Origin: Fomes fomentarius
Taxonomy: Eukaryota > Basidiomycota > Agaricomycetes > Polyporales > Polyporaceae
Direction: 5' to 3'
Assembly (NCBI GenBank): GCA_022606135.1
Contig: JABYQN010000003.1
Coordinates: forward strand, 1,240,001 to 1,304,000
DNA: 64,000 nt
Part shown: positions 45,534-56,530 of the stretch, piece after piece
Layout of the letters: every line of letters starts with the position of its first letter
Position numbering within the stretch: the stretch's first letter is position 1
Notes under the pieces: model-generated
What the model saw: only the letters and a program-made list of their open reading frames with translations
Told to the model about the DNA's origin: nothing
Databases searched by the model: none
Translations under genes and position numbers: made by a program

Positions 45534-47788
45534 CTCCCCTTAAGGCTGAAAGTCCTGAAAGGCCAACTAGCCTTGTTGCCCTCATCAACATGGGATATAT
45601 AAGGATTTGCCTTGGAGAATTGTATCTTGATTAAGCTGTATTTCCTCTTGACAATGTCCCAGTGTGGCTTCAACAACACTGTGAGGTCCACCAAGGTCTC
45701 ATAACCCCTCCCTTCCGCCCCCCCCCCCCCATCTCACTTTGGATACCCATGGTGGAGTTGGCACTGTCATGTACAGACAACAATGTCAGAGGTCCTGGAT
45801 TTGGGGCAGGTGGAGAAGTGCATGTTAGAGAATTTGAGAGGGCAACACCAAGGCTCTGTGCTTGAAGAGTCCAGATGTAGTTGAATTCCCCATGGACCCA
45901 ACTTAGAATCAATGTGATTGGAAAATGATGACAGTCATAAAGGGTGACTGTGTGCTGGATCCATCATTGGAAATCAGGTTGAGACTTGAGTCTTGATGGC
46001 ATGGGAAGGGGGAGAACCATGTCCTATATGACATCACAGATTATGGAGGGAGTGGGCTCAAGAGGTGGGAGAGTTTCTTCATTCTCTTCATCTGAGTTGC
46101 TGTTCCCAACTGAAGGTTTTGATGGAATAACCACCTCATTGTCCTATTCATCCCAGAGGGTCCCTGGAAGAGGCGAGCCCCACCCACTGTTAGCCCCTTG
46201 GGTGTTATTGACTGGCTCACCCCAGCCATTCAATGTTGGTGTGTCAACTGGGGCCAGTGGAATTGGATTGTTGTACCAGGCTGGTCTGTCAAAGATGTTT
46301 TGAGGGCCTCTTAACCCCATGGTCTTAGGGGGAGTAGGTCCCCTAGCAACTATGTGAAAGGGAGCACTGCAACACTGGTGATGCAGATGGTCCAACTGAA
46401 AGCCTTTGTGAGAGAGGCAATTGCTCAGTCATGTTGGTCCTGGTCCTCCATTATGAAGTGGTGCTTGACATAGAAGAAAACTGCCTGTTGACTGCTTGCA
46501 TCCTCAGTGCAGTCCCTGAAAACCTGCATCCATCATAAAACTTCAAGGTAAAGGTGGAGGTGCTCCTCCACCAACCCCTCAAGGTCTGGATGTACCAGTA
46601 CCCACCCCATCTAGTCTGAGATGGACCCATCAGAGTGGATGGATGCCTGAGGGCAAGGGAGGTGGGTATAGGATACCCTAATGTTGTGCCTCATGAAGGA
46701 GGGCATGGGTGAATGCAGCAATGGCAAGGATGTGAAGTGCAAGACTCTTAACTGTGATTTGTGGGTGGGCCAGTCTTAGTGGACAGATGGAGGACCCATA
46801 TCTGGTCTGGGGTGCTTGGTGGGACATATGAGTATGGTGGTGGTGGGGCATCATGGAAATGGACAGTCAGTCTGTGGTAGGTGAGGTCTTCTTATGCTGC
46901 TTGGTGAATATCTGGGGTGTTAAAAATGTTGGGTTGTCAGAGATAATGGAAGGGAAGTTCAGCAAGGTAAGGCATTGGGGGACAAAGGAAGGTGGCAGTT
47001 GTAGCTAGCTGGGGCTGGGGAGCCCTAGTAGATTCTGGAGTGAGGACTGGAGAGGAATTGGGGTACTGAAGGTTAGGAAGTTTAGTGTTGATCTAAGAGA
47101 GGGGGACATGGTGCCAATCAAGCCATTCCATGTCATTTGTTGTAGGCTTGCAGTAGTGTTTTGGTACGTTTGAGATCTTTCTCCTGCAGCCACTAATTTT
47201 CATAAGATGGTTGTCCTTTCCAATTTACTAGGTACTGAAGACTCCCTTTTACTGGTAGTCAGTGATTGATTCTGGACTCAATTATCCATTCTTCATTGCC
47301 TTTGATGATCTCTGGTGGAGGGGGAATATGTTACACCAAGGCTTATGGGTGTCTAGAAGGTGCATAGATGCATGAGTTGAGAAGTTATGGTGTTGGCAAG
47401 GTTTGAGCATTGATCAAGTATGGAGGTTACTTGAGAGACACACTAAAGAGGTGTAATCAAGTACTGTGTTAAAGGTCAAGCAGGGGACAAGAATTTCGAT
47501 GGGGAGAAAGCCTCGATTGGAGAAGAAGGTCAAACTGAGGAGCATCTCAAGATTGCCTGTGCTATAAGTACATACATAAGGTACAAGTCAGCATGAGTCA
47601 GAATGAGTCAGCACTAGTCAACATGAGTCAGAGCAAGTCATAGTAAGTACAGGTCTAGGCCTGGTACAGTATGACTCCTACTGAGTCAATGAGATGAAGT
47701 GTGATGATGATGTTGAATTGAGGTGGTGCTTATAGAGGAAACAAGATGTAAAAGGAAAAAGCAAGACACCCAGAGTAGGCACTAATAG
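45534..47788 (-). other. Probable 3' part of a decayed Ty3 element, non-coding
   Basis: Minus-strand open frames of 60-106 codons (for example 45374-45694 and 46144-46395) are separated by stops and match nothing I can name. A homopolymer of about a dozen C lies at 45719-45731. A 10-bp tandem repeat lies at 47585-47650. The region continues the integrase remnant to its right, so a common origin is plausible. Confidence 0.35.
47585..47650 (+). repeat. Tandem repeat, 10-bp unit GTCANNATGA
   Basis: Six to seven units of the form GTCAGCATGA, GTCAGAATGA, GTCAGCACTA, GTCAACATGA, GTCAGAGCAA follow one another without spacers. Confidence 0.8.
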
Positions 47789-48297
47789 TTAGGTCCCTGT
47801 TTTGGGGTTCTGTGATATGGCATGATCAGGGCCACATAGAACACTGAGTGTATTTTCCATGTCTTCAGTAGTTTGAGGTGTGTGGTCACAGGTCCCAAGA
47901 AGATGTAAATGACAAATGGTCCTTCCTGTTTGGGAGTAAGTTTTCAATTTGAATAAGGGAGTTCCAGATTGGTGGATTTTAAAGAAAACTTTGTCCCCCT
48001 TGGTGATATTGTAATTCCCTGCTGTATGACAGTGTGCCACTGTAGTTGTTGCTCGATTATGGGCAGCCATAGCCTGCTTCCATTATTCTTGGAGGTCAGC
48101 TGAATTCTCTTCTGTAGTGGGGTGCTTGATGGTTGGCCAGACTGTCAGTATCACCTTGGGTTGGTACCTCATCAGAAGCCCAAACAGGGAATGTTTGGTG
48201 ACTGAATGAATATGGTGATTATGGGCAAATTTGAACTGAAGAATTTTGTCACTCCATGTGTCTGGATAATTTCCACAATAGATGTGTAGTGCCACTT
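47789..48297 (-). pseudogene. Ty3/gypsy integrase C-terminal remnant
   Basis: Minus-strand translation YCGNYPDTWSDKILQFKFAHN, then HSVTKHSLFGLLMRYQP and, after a stop, NITKGDKVFFKIHQ matches the late integrase core and the GPY/SH3-like tail of gypsy elements (typical forms: DDWVDKLPFAEFAHN, SPFELLMGYQP, KVGDYVWL). Several stops interrupt it. It joins the upstream part at 49475-50528 once the LINE insertion is set aside. Confidence 0.75.
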
Positions 48298-49474
48298 TTT
48301 TTCTTGGGATCCTTGTTTATTGCTCGGGAGGGCCAAGCCCTATGGTAGGCAATACACCACATGTAGCTACTTCATGCACAACAACTCTGGGGGGTCTCTA
48401 TACGTAGGTAGGGGAGTGTAAAGGAAAACTGCGGCATGGCGGAGCCATTATCTTGTGATATAATGTAAGTAGATGGCAATAAGAGGAGAGAGAGTGAGAC
48501 CGAGATAATGCAGGATCGAGTCGGGAATGAGCAAGACAGATGCATGATGCAGATTGCCTAACGTGTACTATTGTGAGAGGCGGAAGATGTGGCGGGTCTG
48601 TGCAGCAGCTGAGAGCCGTTGAAACTCAAGGGCTCAATTCGGGACACCGCAGCAATGGGCTGCACATGGACACCCCGCCACCTAGTGCGGGCCTTCCTAC
48701 CCCCCCAAGCAGGTCGACTGACCACACAGACCAGTGCCGAGTGTGTGTCCTGACGGCGTGCGCCAGGCAAGAGTCTTGCACCCATGAGCGCTTGATGCCA
48801 TGACCCCAAACTCCCTCGGGTGCGAGGCTGCCAGTTCTGCATCTTGGTCTGCGAGACCCTGGGCCTGCATCTTGGTTGCACGATGTAGTGCTGGCACGTT
48901 GGCTGCGCAGCAGTGGGCCCACATCTTGGCTGCAAGCTGCGTGACCCACCTCTTGGTCGCGGGCTGGTCGAGCTGCATTTTGGTTGTGGGCCAGACAGGG
49001 ACTTGCACCTGAGGCTGTAGGTCCGCACTGGCCTGTCGCAGCACAGTGCTTTCAGTATCCAAAGAGCTAAGGGGGGAGGGGAGTGAGAAGAGTGGTCAGC
49101 ATGGGTATGATACAGCAAGGCAGGTGGGACAGAGTGCAGGGGCCATCCTGGTCAGTCATCCACTGTGGCATTTATATATGCGAACAGGGAAGAGAAGGCA
49201 TCATCTGAGTTGAGGAGATTGCGTAGGGTTTGACCGGAGAAGCCCAATGGGTGGAAGGGCACTGCGTGATGCCATGCATAGGTCGGACAGGTGAAAAGAT
49301 AGTGCACCACCATCTCTGCACCCTCAAAGCAAGTGGGGCACATGTTGCTAAGGGTCTTCCCAGTGCATTCCAGGTAAGTCTCCAGTGGGATGTGGCCAGT
49401 GCAGAGCTGTAGAAGTAAGTTAGCATGACGACGAGACAAATGCGATATCTTCTCAGCATATTTCCAGGATGGCA
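48298..49474 (-). mobile_element. 5'-truncated LINE (non-LTR retrotransposon) inserted in the Ty3 remnant
   Basis: The insert is flanked by a 13-bp direct repeat TGTAGTGCCACTT (48285-48297 and 49475-49487), a target-site duplication. Its minus-strand 3' end carries a short A run, as plus-strand T residues at 48298-48302. The 5' end encodes the C-terminus of a LINE polyprotein: LSRRHANLLLQLCTGHIPL followed by a zinc knuckle CPTC...H...C (CPTCFEGAEMVVHYLFTC) and a conserved closing AYINATVDD stop (49152). The rest, 48303-49151, is 3' untranslated and GC-richer. Confidence 0.8.
48836..49005 (+). repeat. Degenerate 27-28-bp tandem repeat in the LINE 3' region
   Basis: The word CATCTTGG(T/C)(T/C)GC recurs about every 27-28 bases (GCATCTTGGTCTGC, GCATCTTGGTTGC, ACATCTTGGCTGC, ACCTCTTGGTCGC, GCATTTTGGTTGT), giving five or six diverged units. 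Confidence 0.6.
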
Positions 49475-50528
49475 TGTAGTGCCACTTCAATTCCTTGAAT
49501 AGTGCATTCTGATTGTCCATCTGTCCTGGGGTGATGTGATGTGCTAAGTGATCCTCATACTCCTAGAAGGCTGTTTAGTTTCTGATAGGCCTTGGAGATA
49601 AATTGTGGTCCTTGGTCTGAAATGATGTGATCTGAGTAGCCTATAGTGTTGGTATACATCCCTTTCCAGCATTTTTGCAGTGTCCATAGCATTGATTTAC
49701 TTTGTGCAGGCTGTAAGGACCATAGCCTTAGTAATGTTATGATCCACCACCACTTGGATGGCAGTAAAACCATTGGACTCAGGTAGTGCTGTGACATAGT
49801 CCATGGTGATGGTACTAAAATATTGTAGATTCTTGCTATAGGGTATGAGTAGTAGTTCTGTCTTTGTGGAATGCATTAATCTTGGCTGTTTGACATGAAA
49901 TTTTGCATGTCAGACCACCAGTATTCCTGGGATGCCAGCTCATATGTCTTCTCAACTCCAGGATGTCCCATGACCATTGGATGATGCTGGAAATTGACGA
50001 CTTCACATCAGAGTTTGTCATTTGGAGGTACATAAACCTTCCCCTTGAACATCACAATTCCATCATCCATGTCCCAGTCACTTGGTTCTCCGATAAGAGG
50101 TTCTTTGTGTAGATGCCAAGTGTTATGGGTTGATTACATGACCACCTTCTCTTGAGATGTTGTGTCACAGATGCATTCCTAAAGTTCCACATTTATGGCA
50201 TTGGCAAATAGTTCCATGGGAAGCAAGGTGGCTTCCTTGTTGTCATAATCTCCAGGGTTATGATCAACTTGTTGAGACAATGCATCTGATTGGGTCATTG
50301 ACTTGCCTGGCTGGTGGATTAACTGTATGTTGAATTGAGAAAAGTATAGGCTCCAGTGTGCTTGACATTAATTAAGCTTCTAAGCTAATCAGAAGTAGAT
50401 GAGATTCTTGTGATCTGATAGAATCTTGACTGGATGTTTTGCCCCTTCCAGGTTGCAAAGCTTCTAAGGCTTGGATAATGGCTGTTAGCTCTAAGTTGCA
50501 AATCTGATAGTTCTGCTCCAGTTTCAAG
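49475..50528 (-). pseudogene. Ty3/gypsy integrase and RNase H remnant
   Basis: Minus-strand fragments include an integrase zinc-head-like MGHPGVEKTYELASQEYWW, the core SDQGPQFISKAYQKLNSLLG and MDNQNALFKELKWHY. Upstream there are broken pieces of an RNase H/RT tail (QALEALQPGRGKTSSQDSIR-like frames with stops, ending at 50528). Multiple stops and frameshifts are present. It is truncated at 50529 by the LTR of copia element 2. Confidence 0.7.
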
Positions 50529-50983
50529 TGTTGACTGCAGTGTGCCTCAGAGCAATCACAATGGCCTATGTCGAGCTCTGTGAAGTCTAATATATTGCAG
50601 AAATAATACTACCCACCTATGTCGAGCTCTGTGAAGTCTGAGAGACACCAGAGCTCGACACAGCAACTGTCTACGGTGCAGGAGCACATGGGAAACAACT
50701 ATACAGTACTTCCAAACATGGAAATCAACAAAACATACAAAAGCGCTCAAAGAAAAATTTATGGAGGGCGCAGGAGTCAATGCACAGGCTAGCGCTCTTA
50801 ACCGAGGCGCGGGGCGCCCGTCACGACCCTGTGTGAATATTTGCACAGCCACAGGTCGAATAGGGAAGGAGGGAAAAAATCGGCGAAGATAATGGTGCAG
50901 TGAAGGAATTAGGGAATGTGCGGAAGACTGAATGAAAACAAAACATGGACTTGGCTAGGGCACAAGACCCATGAGGTCCAACA
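50529..50983 (-). repeat. 3' LTR of element 2, left copy (455 bp)
   Basis: It runs from TGTTGAC to GTCCAACA with two 51-bp units and interrupts the Ty3 remnant at 50528. Confidence 0.93.
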
Positions 50984-50998
50984 CTCCCCCCTGACCAG

Positions 50999-53900
50999 TC
51001 AAGTCCCCAGCCCAAGCATCTTCACCATCTCCAGCACTTTGGGCTTAGGCAGCGACTTGGTGAGGATGTCCGCTGGCATGTCCGAAGTGCGGAGGTGCTT
51101 AATCTCAATCCGCCCTTTGGCTACTTTGTCCTGCAGCCAGTAAAAGCGCAGATCGAGTTCATGCGCCCATGGTGCTCAGGATTTTTCGCAACAGAGAGAG
51201 CGGAGAGGTTGTCGATGCGGAGCCTGGATGCGGAGGAGACATCAAAGCCAAACTCCGTGAGTAGGTGGCGAAGCCAAAGCATCTCCTGGCCAGTGGAGAC
51301 TGCTGCGACAAATTCCGCTTCTGTGGTGGACAGCGCAACAATTGTCTGCAGACGACTCGACCAGGAGATCGCACCAGTGCCCATCTTGATCACATAGCCT
51401 GAGGTGGAGCAACCAGTGTCGGGGCAGCCAGCATGGTCCGCATCAGTGAAGGAGGTGAAGAGCTCAGCGTCGGGCGAAGGGGAGTAGGTGAGCTTGTAGT
51501 CAAGAGTGCCCTTGATGTAGCGGAAGAGATGCTTGACCGCCTTCCAGTGTGTCATCCCGGGATTCTGGGAGAAACGCGCAAGGTTGCCCACAGTGCGAGA
51601 GATGTCCGGGTGCGTCGCTACAGCAAGATAGAACAGGGAGCCAACAGCCTGGTTGTAGGGGATGTCCTGCATGTCGCCCGCATCAGCTGGTGACGAGGGA
51701 GCCATCTCTGCGCTGAGATGGAGGCCTGGGTCCATGGGAGTGCCCACCGGGTCACAGTCTGCAAAGCCGTAGCGGTCAAGGATGTCAAGGGCATACTGGT
51801 GCTGTGAAACGGACAGGGAACACGTCGAGCGGTCATGCTCAATCTTGACACCCAGAAGCCAGGACGTAGGGCCGAGGTCTTGCAATTTGAAGTGTGCGCG
51901 GAGGTCGTCCTTGACGCGCTGGATGGCCGCTTTGGACTTGCCAGCAATGGTGATGTCGTCGACAAAGACAGGGATGATAAGACGCACTCCGTCACGCAGA
52001 TAGACCCAGACACTGTGCTTGCAGACCAGGCGCGAAAATCCGAGCTTGAGCAGGACCTCGTGCAGCTTCTCATGCCAACAGCGGCCAGCCTGCTTGAGGC
52101 CATAGAGAGCCTTGCGGAGGCGCCAGACCCACTGCGGAGTCTTCTCCTTGAAGCCCTCAGGCTGCTGCATGTACACCTCCTCCTTGAGCTCGCCGTTGAG
52201 ATAGGCAGAGGAGATGTCCACAGACTCGAGTTCGAGGTCTTCGAGTGCAGCAAGAGCAAGGATAGTGCGGATGGAGGCCCACTTGGGTGTGGGTGCAAAG
52301 GTCTCGTTGTAGTCGAAGCCAGGGCGCTGAGAGAAGCCCTTTGCGACAAGACGGCCCTTGTACCGCTCAATGGAGCCATCCGCATTGCGCTTGATGCGGA
52401 ACACCCAGCGCGAGCCAATAGCTTTGCGACCAGGCGGAAGCTGCACAAGCTCAAAGGTGCCATTCTCGACAAGGGACTGGATCTCGTCCTGCGCAGCCTT
52501 GAGCCACTTGTCACGCTCGTCCGGCGAAAGCCTCATCGCATCAGAGATAGAGCGCGGCTCACCGTGCTGCTCCTGCGCTGCCTTGAACGCATGCTCGGCC
52601 ACAGACTCGAATGCGACCTCTAGTGCATCGTCGTATGACAGGAAGTCATCACGCTCACCGGTGTAGACATGCTCAATGCCCGCAAGCATTGCTTCAACAG
52701 TGCACTCCAGTCCGTCCTCGTGATCGTGTCCAAGGAGGTCAAGCTCATCATCCGAGGATGTTGGAGACGGCGGAGGCGAAGGAGAGCGATATGCGCGAAA
52801 CTGGACTGGGATTGGGTCGACTGGTGCATCAATGAGTGGGTCTGGTGAAGGCGAGTTGCGCTGTGGAGTGTTGTTGCGCTCAGAGGGCTCTGGAGTGGGA
52901 GCAGGTGACAGAGTGTGGATGCGGAGGCGCTGCGGAACACGGTTTTCTCGCTCAAGCTGCTGGTTGTTCAGTGAGCCTGTGTAGTGAGTGGAGCACGCTG
53001 GGAGCTTGCACAAGAGTGCAGGGTATGGTCTGAAGCCACCATGACCGTCAGCTTCATGGTGAGCGGACGGCGCGCCCAAGCAAGATGCTGGGCGAGGTGG
53101 AGGTGCAGCACGCGGCGCAGGAGGTGCTGGAGGTGCTGGAGGACTTGGACTGCGTGGTGGTGCATCCGGGGATGGTGTGCGCGGCTCTGGAGGTGCAGGC
53201 GGAGTGTTTTGCAGTGCAGGAGGTGCGGGCAGAGCGTTTTGTGGTGCTGGAGGTGCAGGAGGTGCAGGATCATCTGGATCGTCTCCCCCCTGATCGTGCA
53301 GCTCTGGCACATCCTCAGTGTCATCGGGCGCGTCGTCTGCATGCTCTCCGTCGCTGGGAATGTCCACTTCATCCAGAGGCAGCCCAAAGACATTGATAGA
53401 GGGCGAGTTACCAGGGAAGCAGCGCTCGTCGAACACAGCATGTGAGGAGATAAGGAACTTCTTTGCAGCTGGATCCCAGAACCGCCAGGCTTTGGTGCCC
53501 TCAGGATAGCTGACAAAGATACATTTGCACGTGTGAGGCTGCAGTGCTTTGCGGTCCTTCTTGCGCACAAGCACATAAGCCAGGCAACCGAAGACACAGA
53601 AGTAGGACATGTCTGGTTTGCATCCATCGCGTGTCCAGGCAGTGTAAGGGATGCCGCCACCAAGCGCAGAGGTAGGCATGCGGTTGCGAGTGTGGACAAA
53701 GGTGGAGACGGCGTGGCCCTAGAACGATGGAGGCAGCTTGGCCTGAGAGAGGAGAGCTGTTGCGCCCTCAGCAATGGTGCGGTTTGCTCGCTCCGCAACA
53801 CCGTTCTGGTGCGGCTCGTCCGGCTCTGTGTGCTGGCGATGGATGCCGTGCTCAGCGCAGAAGTCGGCGTACTCCTGGCCGATGTACTTGCTGCCCTTGT

Positions 53901-54641
53901 CGTCATGCGTGGCCTTGATTCGCAGGCCAAGGCAGTTCTCAGCATATGCTTTGAACACCTTGAACGCAGCAAACACGTCACTCTTGCGCTTCAGAAATGC
54001 GATGGCCCAGAAACGCGTTGCATCGCACACAAAAATCATCCAGTATAGATGACCTTCGGGCGTAGCAACCGGGAGCTTGCCCTTGAGGTCGGTGTGGACC
54101 AGGGCGATGGGGATGAGCTTCCTGGATGCGAAACGAGGGATGGAGTGGCGGTTGAGCTTTCCAGCAAGACACAGCTCACAGACAGCATCCGGAGCGCGTT
54201 TCGAGCGGATGGTGAGACCACGGACAAGGCCCTTGCACACAACAGCACACAGGTCATCGAGGTTGGTGTGGGAGCAGTGCTGGTGCCACAGGGACAAGTC
54301 CTCCTCGCTGGCGGTCGACGCAGCAAGTGCGCTGTGCGACTGCGACACAGTACGACCAAGGAGATAGCCCACATTGTGCCGGTCAACTTGCGCTTCAAAT
54401 TGCAGCTGTCCCTGCTGGCGGAACAGTGCATGCGCAGCCTGGATCTTGACGACATAGCCCTTCTCGTGCGTGAGGTGGAAAACGGACAGTAGATTGCTGG
54501 CAAGTGCAGGAACATGCAAGACATTGTGTAGTACAACAGCAGGTGGTACAACCCCGTCCCTCTCCGCTGGTTGGAACACCACAGACCCTAGCCCAGCCGA
54601 GTAGATGATGTGCAAGTTGGCGAGGCGAATGGGGATGACGA
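50999..54641 (-). pseudogene. copia pol of element 2, left copy
   Basis: The protease remainder (IPIRLANLHIIYSAGLGSVV, LHVPALASNLLSV), the HHCC head and the integrase core are read from about 54641 to an amber codon at 53721-53719. The frame then continues to 51121 as 852 codons through the Pro-rich linker and RT (FVDD). A 4-base deletion near 51157/51158 shifts the frame within RNase H just after HHGRM, so the terminal DMPADILTKSL lies out of frame, with its stop at 50999. The RNase H Asp missing in element 1 is present here (RIDNLSAL). Confidence 0.92.
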
Positions 54642-55625
54642 GTAGGAGCGAAACCAGTGATGGTGAGGAGTCATGTGTGCAGAAGCACCTGTGTCGGTGT
54701 TCCAGTTAGTCGCAGCCAGAGTAGCAAGCCAAGCAGAGCGGTCGGAGACAGAGAGGAGGGCGGAAGCGCAACCAGCACTCACAGCAGCTGACCCAGCAGA
54801 CTCCGGGGGAGTGTCCTGCATGTCCTTGGACGCCTCAGCGGCGTTCTCCTTGCGCTTGGGCTTCTGGGAGCGGAACTGCGAACGCTGAGCCGCTTTCTCC
54901 TTGGTCCGAGTGCTCGCATCGCGCTTGGAGAAGCACTGGTCCTCGGAGTGGCCGGTGCGACCGCAGAATGCGCAGATGAGGGCGGACGCGGCATGGGAGA
55001 GTGCAGGCGTCGACGGGGTCGCCCCAGGCTGGTTCTCGAGCGCAATGAATGCATCCTGCAGCTTCTCCAAGGTCAAGGAGTCGTCGAGGAGCAGCGTCTG
55101 GCACAGCGAGTTGAACTCAGCCGGCAGTGCACGGATGAGCGTCATGAGGACAAGCTTGTCATCCAGCTGGTCGAGGTCGAAGCCCGCAGGACGCAGGGCA
55201 CGCATCTCGGACTTGAGCTGCGAAGCACAGGTGGAGAGAGTGGATAGGGACTCGTCTTCGGCCTTTTGGAGGCTGAGCAGCGCATTATAGGTGTTAAAAC
55301 GCGTACCGGGACGTTTCTGCATGTGTATGGCCTCCAGCTTCGTCCACATCGCACTGGGATCGCTGCGGATGGACTCCAGATGCGTGTGCTGCTCCCTCTC
55401 CACACAACCCCATAACTCCCCAGCTGCCATGTCCACCTTGTTGTCGAAATCGCGCATTTCACGGCGCTCACCTGAGTCCCATGGCTGCGTGAAGACCGGC
55501 CTGGTCTCAGTGCCCTCGACAATGCGAAGAGCACCAAGAGTGCGGAGCCTTGCCTCCATGTCGAGCCTCCATTGCTGGTAGTTGCGATTGTTGAGCTTCG
55601 GGAAGGAGGGTGTGGATGGAGCCAT
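54588..55625 (-). CDS. copia gag of element 2, left copy
   Basis: 345 codons from MAPSTPSF at 55625 to the stop at 54588. It carries the same helical gag region, CCHC knuckle and DTGAS as element 1. After WFRSY the frame diverges from the protease body, which continues in the -1 frame. This is the only complete gag of the element 2 type in the window. Confidence 0.85.
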   Translation of the reverse strand: MAPSTPSFPKLNNRNYQQWRLDMEARLRTLGALRIVEGTETRPVFTQPWDSGERREMRDFDNKVDMAAGELWGCVEREQHTHLESIRSDPSAMWTKLEAIHMQKRPGTRFNTYNALLSLQKAEDESLSTLSTCASQLKSEMRALRPAGFDLDQLDDKLVLMTLIRALPAEFNSLCQTLLLDDSLTLEKLQDAFIALENQPGATPSTPALSHAASALICAFCGRTGHSEDQCFSKRDASTRTKEKAAQRSQFRSQKPKRKENAAEASKDMQDTPPESAGSAAVSAGCASALLSVSDRSAWLATLAATNWNTDTGASAHMTPHHHWFRSYSSSPFASPTCTSSTRLG

Positions 55626-55831
55626 GGTGATAGGGGAAGTGTGCGGCGCGCGACGAGTGGGTGAAATTGCGAATGGATTGGGCGAGAAACCCACGAGGAG
55701 CGATGGAATTGATGGGGGAACACCCAGAGAGATGAAAACAAGTCAAGCAGAGCAAGCAGGGAAGACTGGGGACCAGGATGAGGTCTTGAGAGCGATGGAC
55801 TGGCGGAGATGGATGTCTGGAGGCAGTCAGA

Positions 55832-55848
55832 GCGCAGGGCTCATAACC
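55832..55848 (-). promoter_or_regulatory. Primer binding site of element 2 (half-tRNA iMet type)
   Basis: GCGCAGGGCTCATAACC on the plus strand abuts the 5' LTR and is identical to the site in both element 1 copies. Confidence 0.75.
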
Positions 55849-56301
55849 TGTTGACTGCAGTGTGCCTCAGAGCAATCACAATGGCCTATGTCGAGCTCTG
55901 TGAAGTCTGATATATTGCAGAAATAATACTACCCACCTATGTCGAGCTCTGTGAAGTCTGAGAGACACCAGAGCTCGACACAGCGACTGTCTACGGCGCA
56001 GGAGCACGTGGGAAACAACTGTACAGTACTTCCAAACATGGGAATCAACAAACATACAAAAGCGCTCAAAGAAAAATTCATGGAGGGCGCAGGAGTCAAT
56101 GCACGGGCTAGCGCTCTTAACCGAGGCGCGGGGCGCCTGTCGCGACCCTGTGTGAATATTTGCACAGCCACAGGTCGAATAGGGAAGGAGGGAAAAATCG
56201 GCGAAGATAATGGTGCAGTGAAGGAATTAGGGAATGTGTGGAAGGCTGAATGAAAACAAACCATGGACTTGACTAGGGCACAAGACCCATGAGGTCCAAC
56301 A
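55849..56301 (-). repeat. 5' LTR of element 2, left copy (453 bp)
   Basis: It is complete, with two 51-bp units, and reads leftward into gag. Its outer end, GTCCAACA at 56301, is joined directly to the middle of the right copy's gag. Confidence 0.93.
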
Positions 56302-56530
56302 GGACACTCCCCCGGAGTCCGCTGGGTCAGCTGCTGTGAGTGCTGGTTGCGCTTCCGCCCTCCTCTCTGTCTCCAATCGCTCTGCTTGGCTTGCTACTCC
56401 GGCTGCGACTAACTGGAACACCGACACAGGTGCTTCTGCACACATGACTCCTCACCATCACTGGTTTCGCTCCTACTCGTCATCCCCATTCGCCTCGCCA
56501 ACTTGCACATCATCTACTCGGCTGGGCTAG
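56302..56530 (+). pseudogene. gag 3' fragment of element 2, right copy
   Basis: The last 75 or so codons of gag, including NTDTGASAHMTPHHHW. Two residues differ from the left copy (SVSN for SVSD, ATPA for ATLA). It has no start codon context and is separated from its promoter. Confidence 0.85.

Larger units (their letters stand above)
50529..56301 (-). mobile_element. Ty1-copia element 2, left copy, full length (defective)
   Basis: It is 5773 bp with both LTRs, a primer binding site (55832-55848) and a purine tract. Compared with element 1 it keeps the 252-bp protease segment and lacks the two T insertions, so integrase C-terminus to RT is one frame of 852 codons. It carries the same integrase amber codon and, uniquely, a 4-nt deletion in RNase H. 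Many Arg-to-Cys/His, Gly-to-Ser and Glu-to-Lys differences from element 1 reflect C-to-T or G-to-A changes. Flanks TCAAG and GGACA do not match. Confidence 0.93.

Noticed and set aside
47585..47650. CRISPR-like array
   Set aside because: The units are contiguous decamers without spacers and the genome is eukaryotic.
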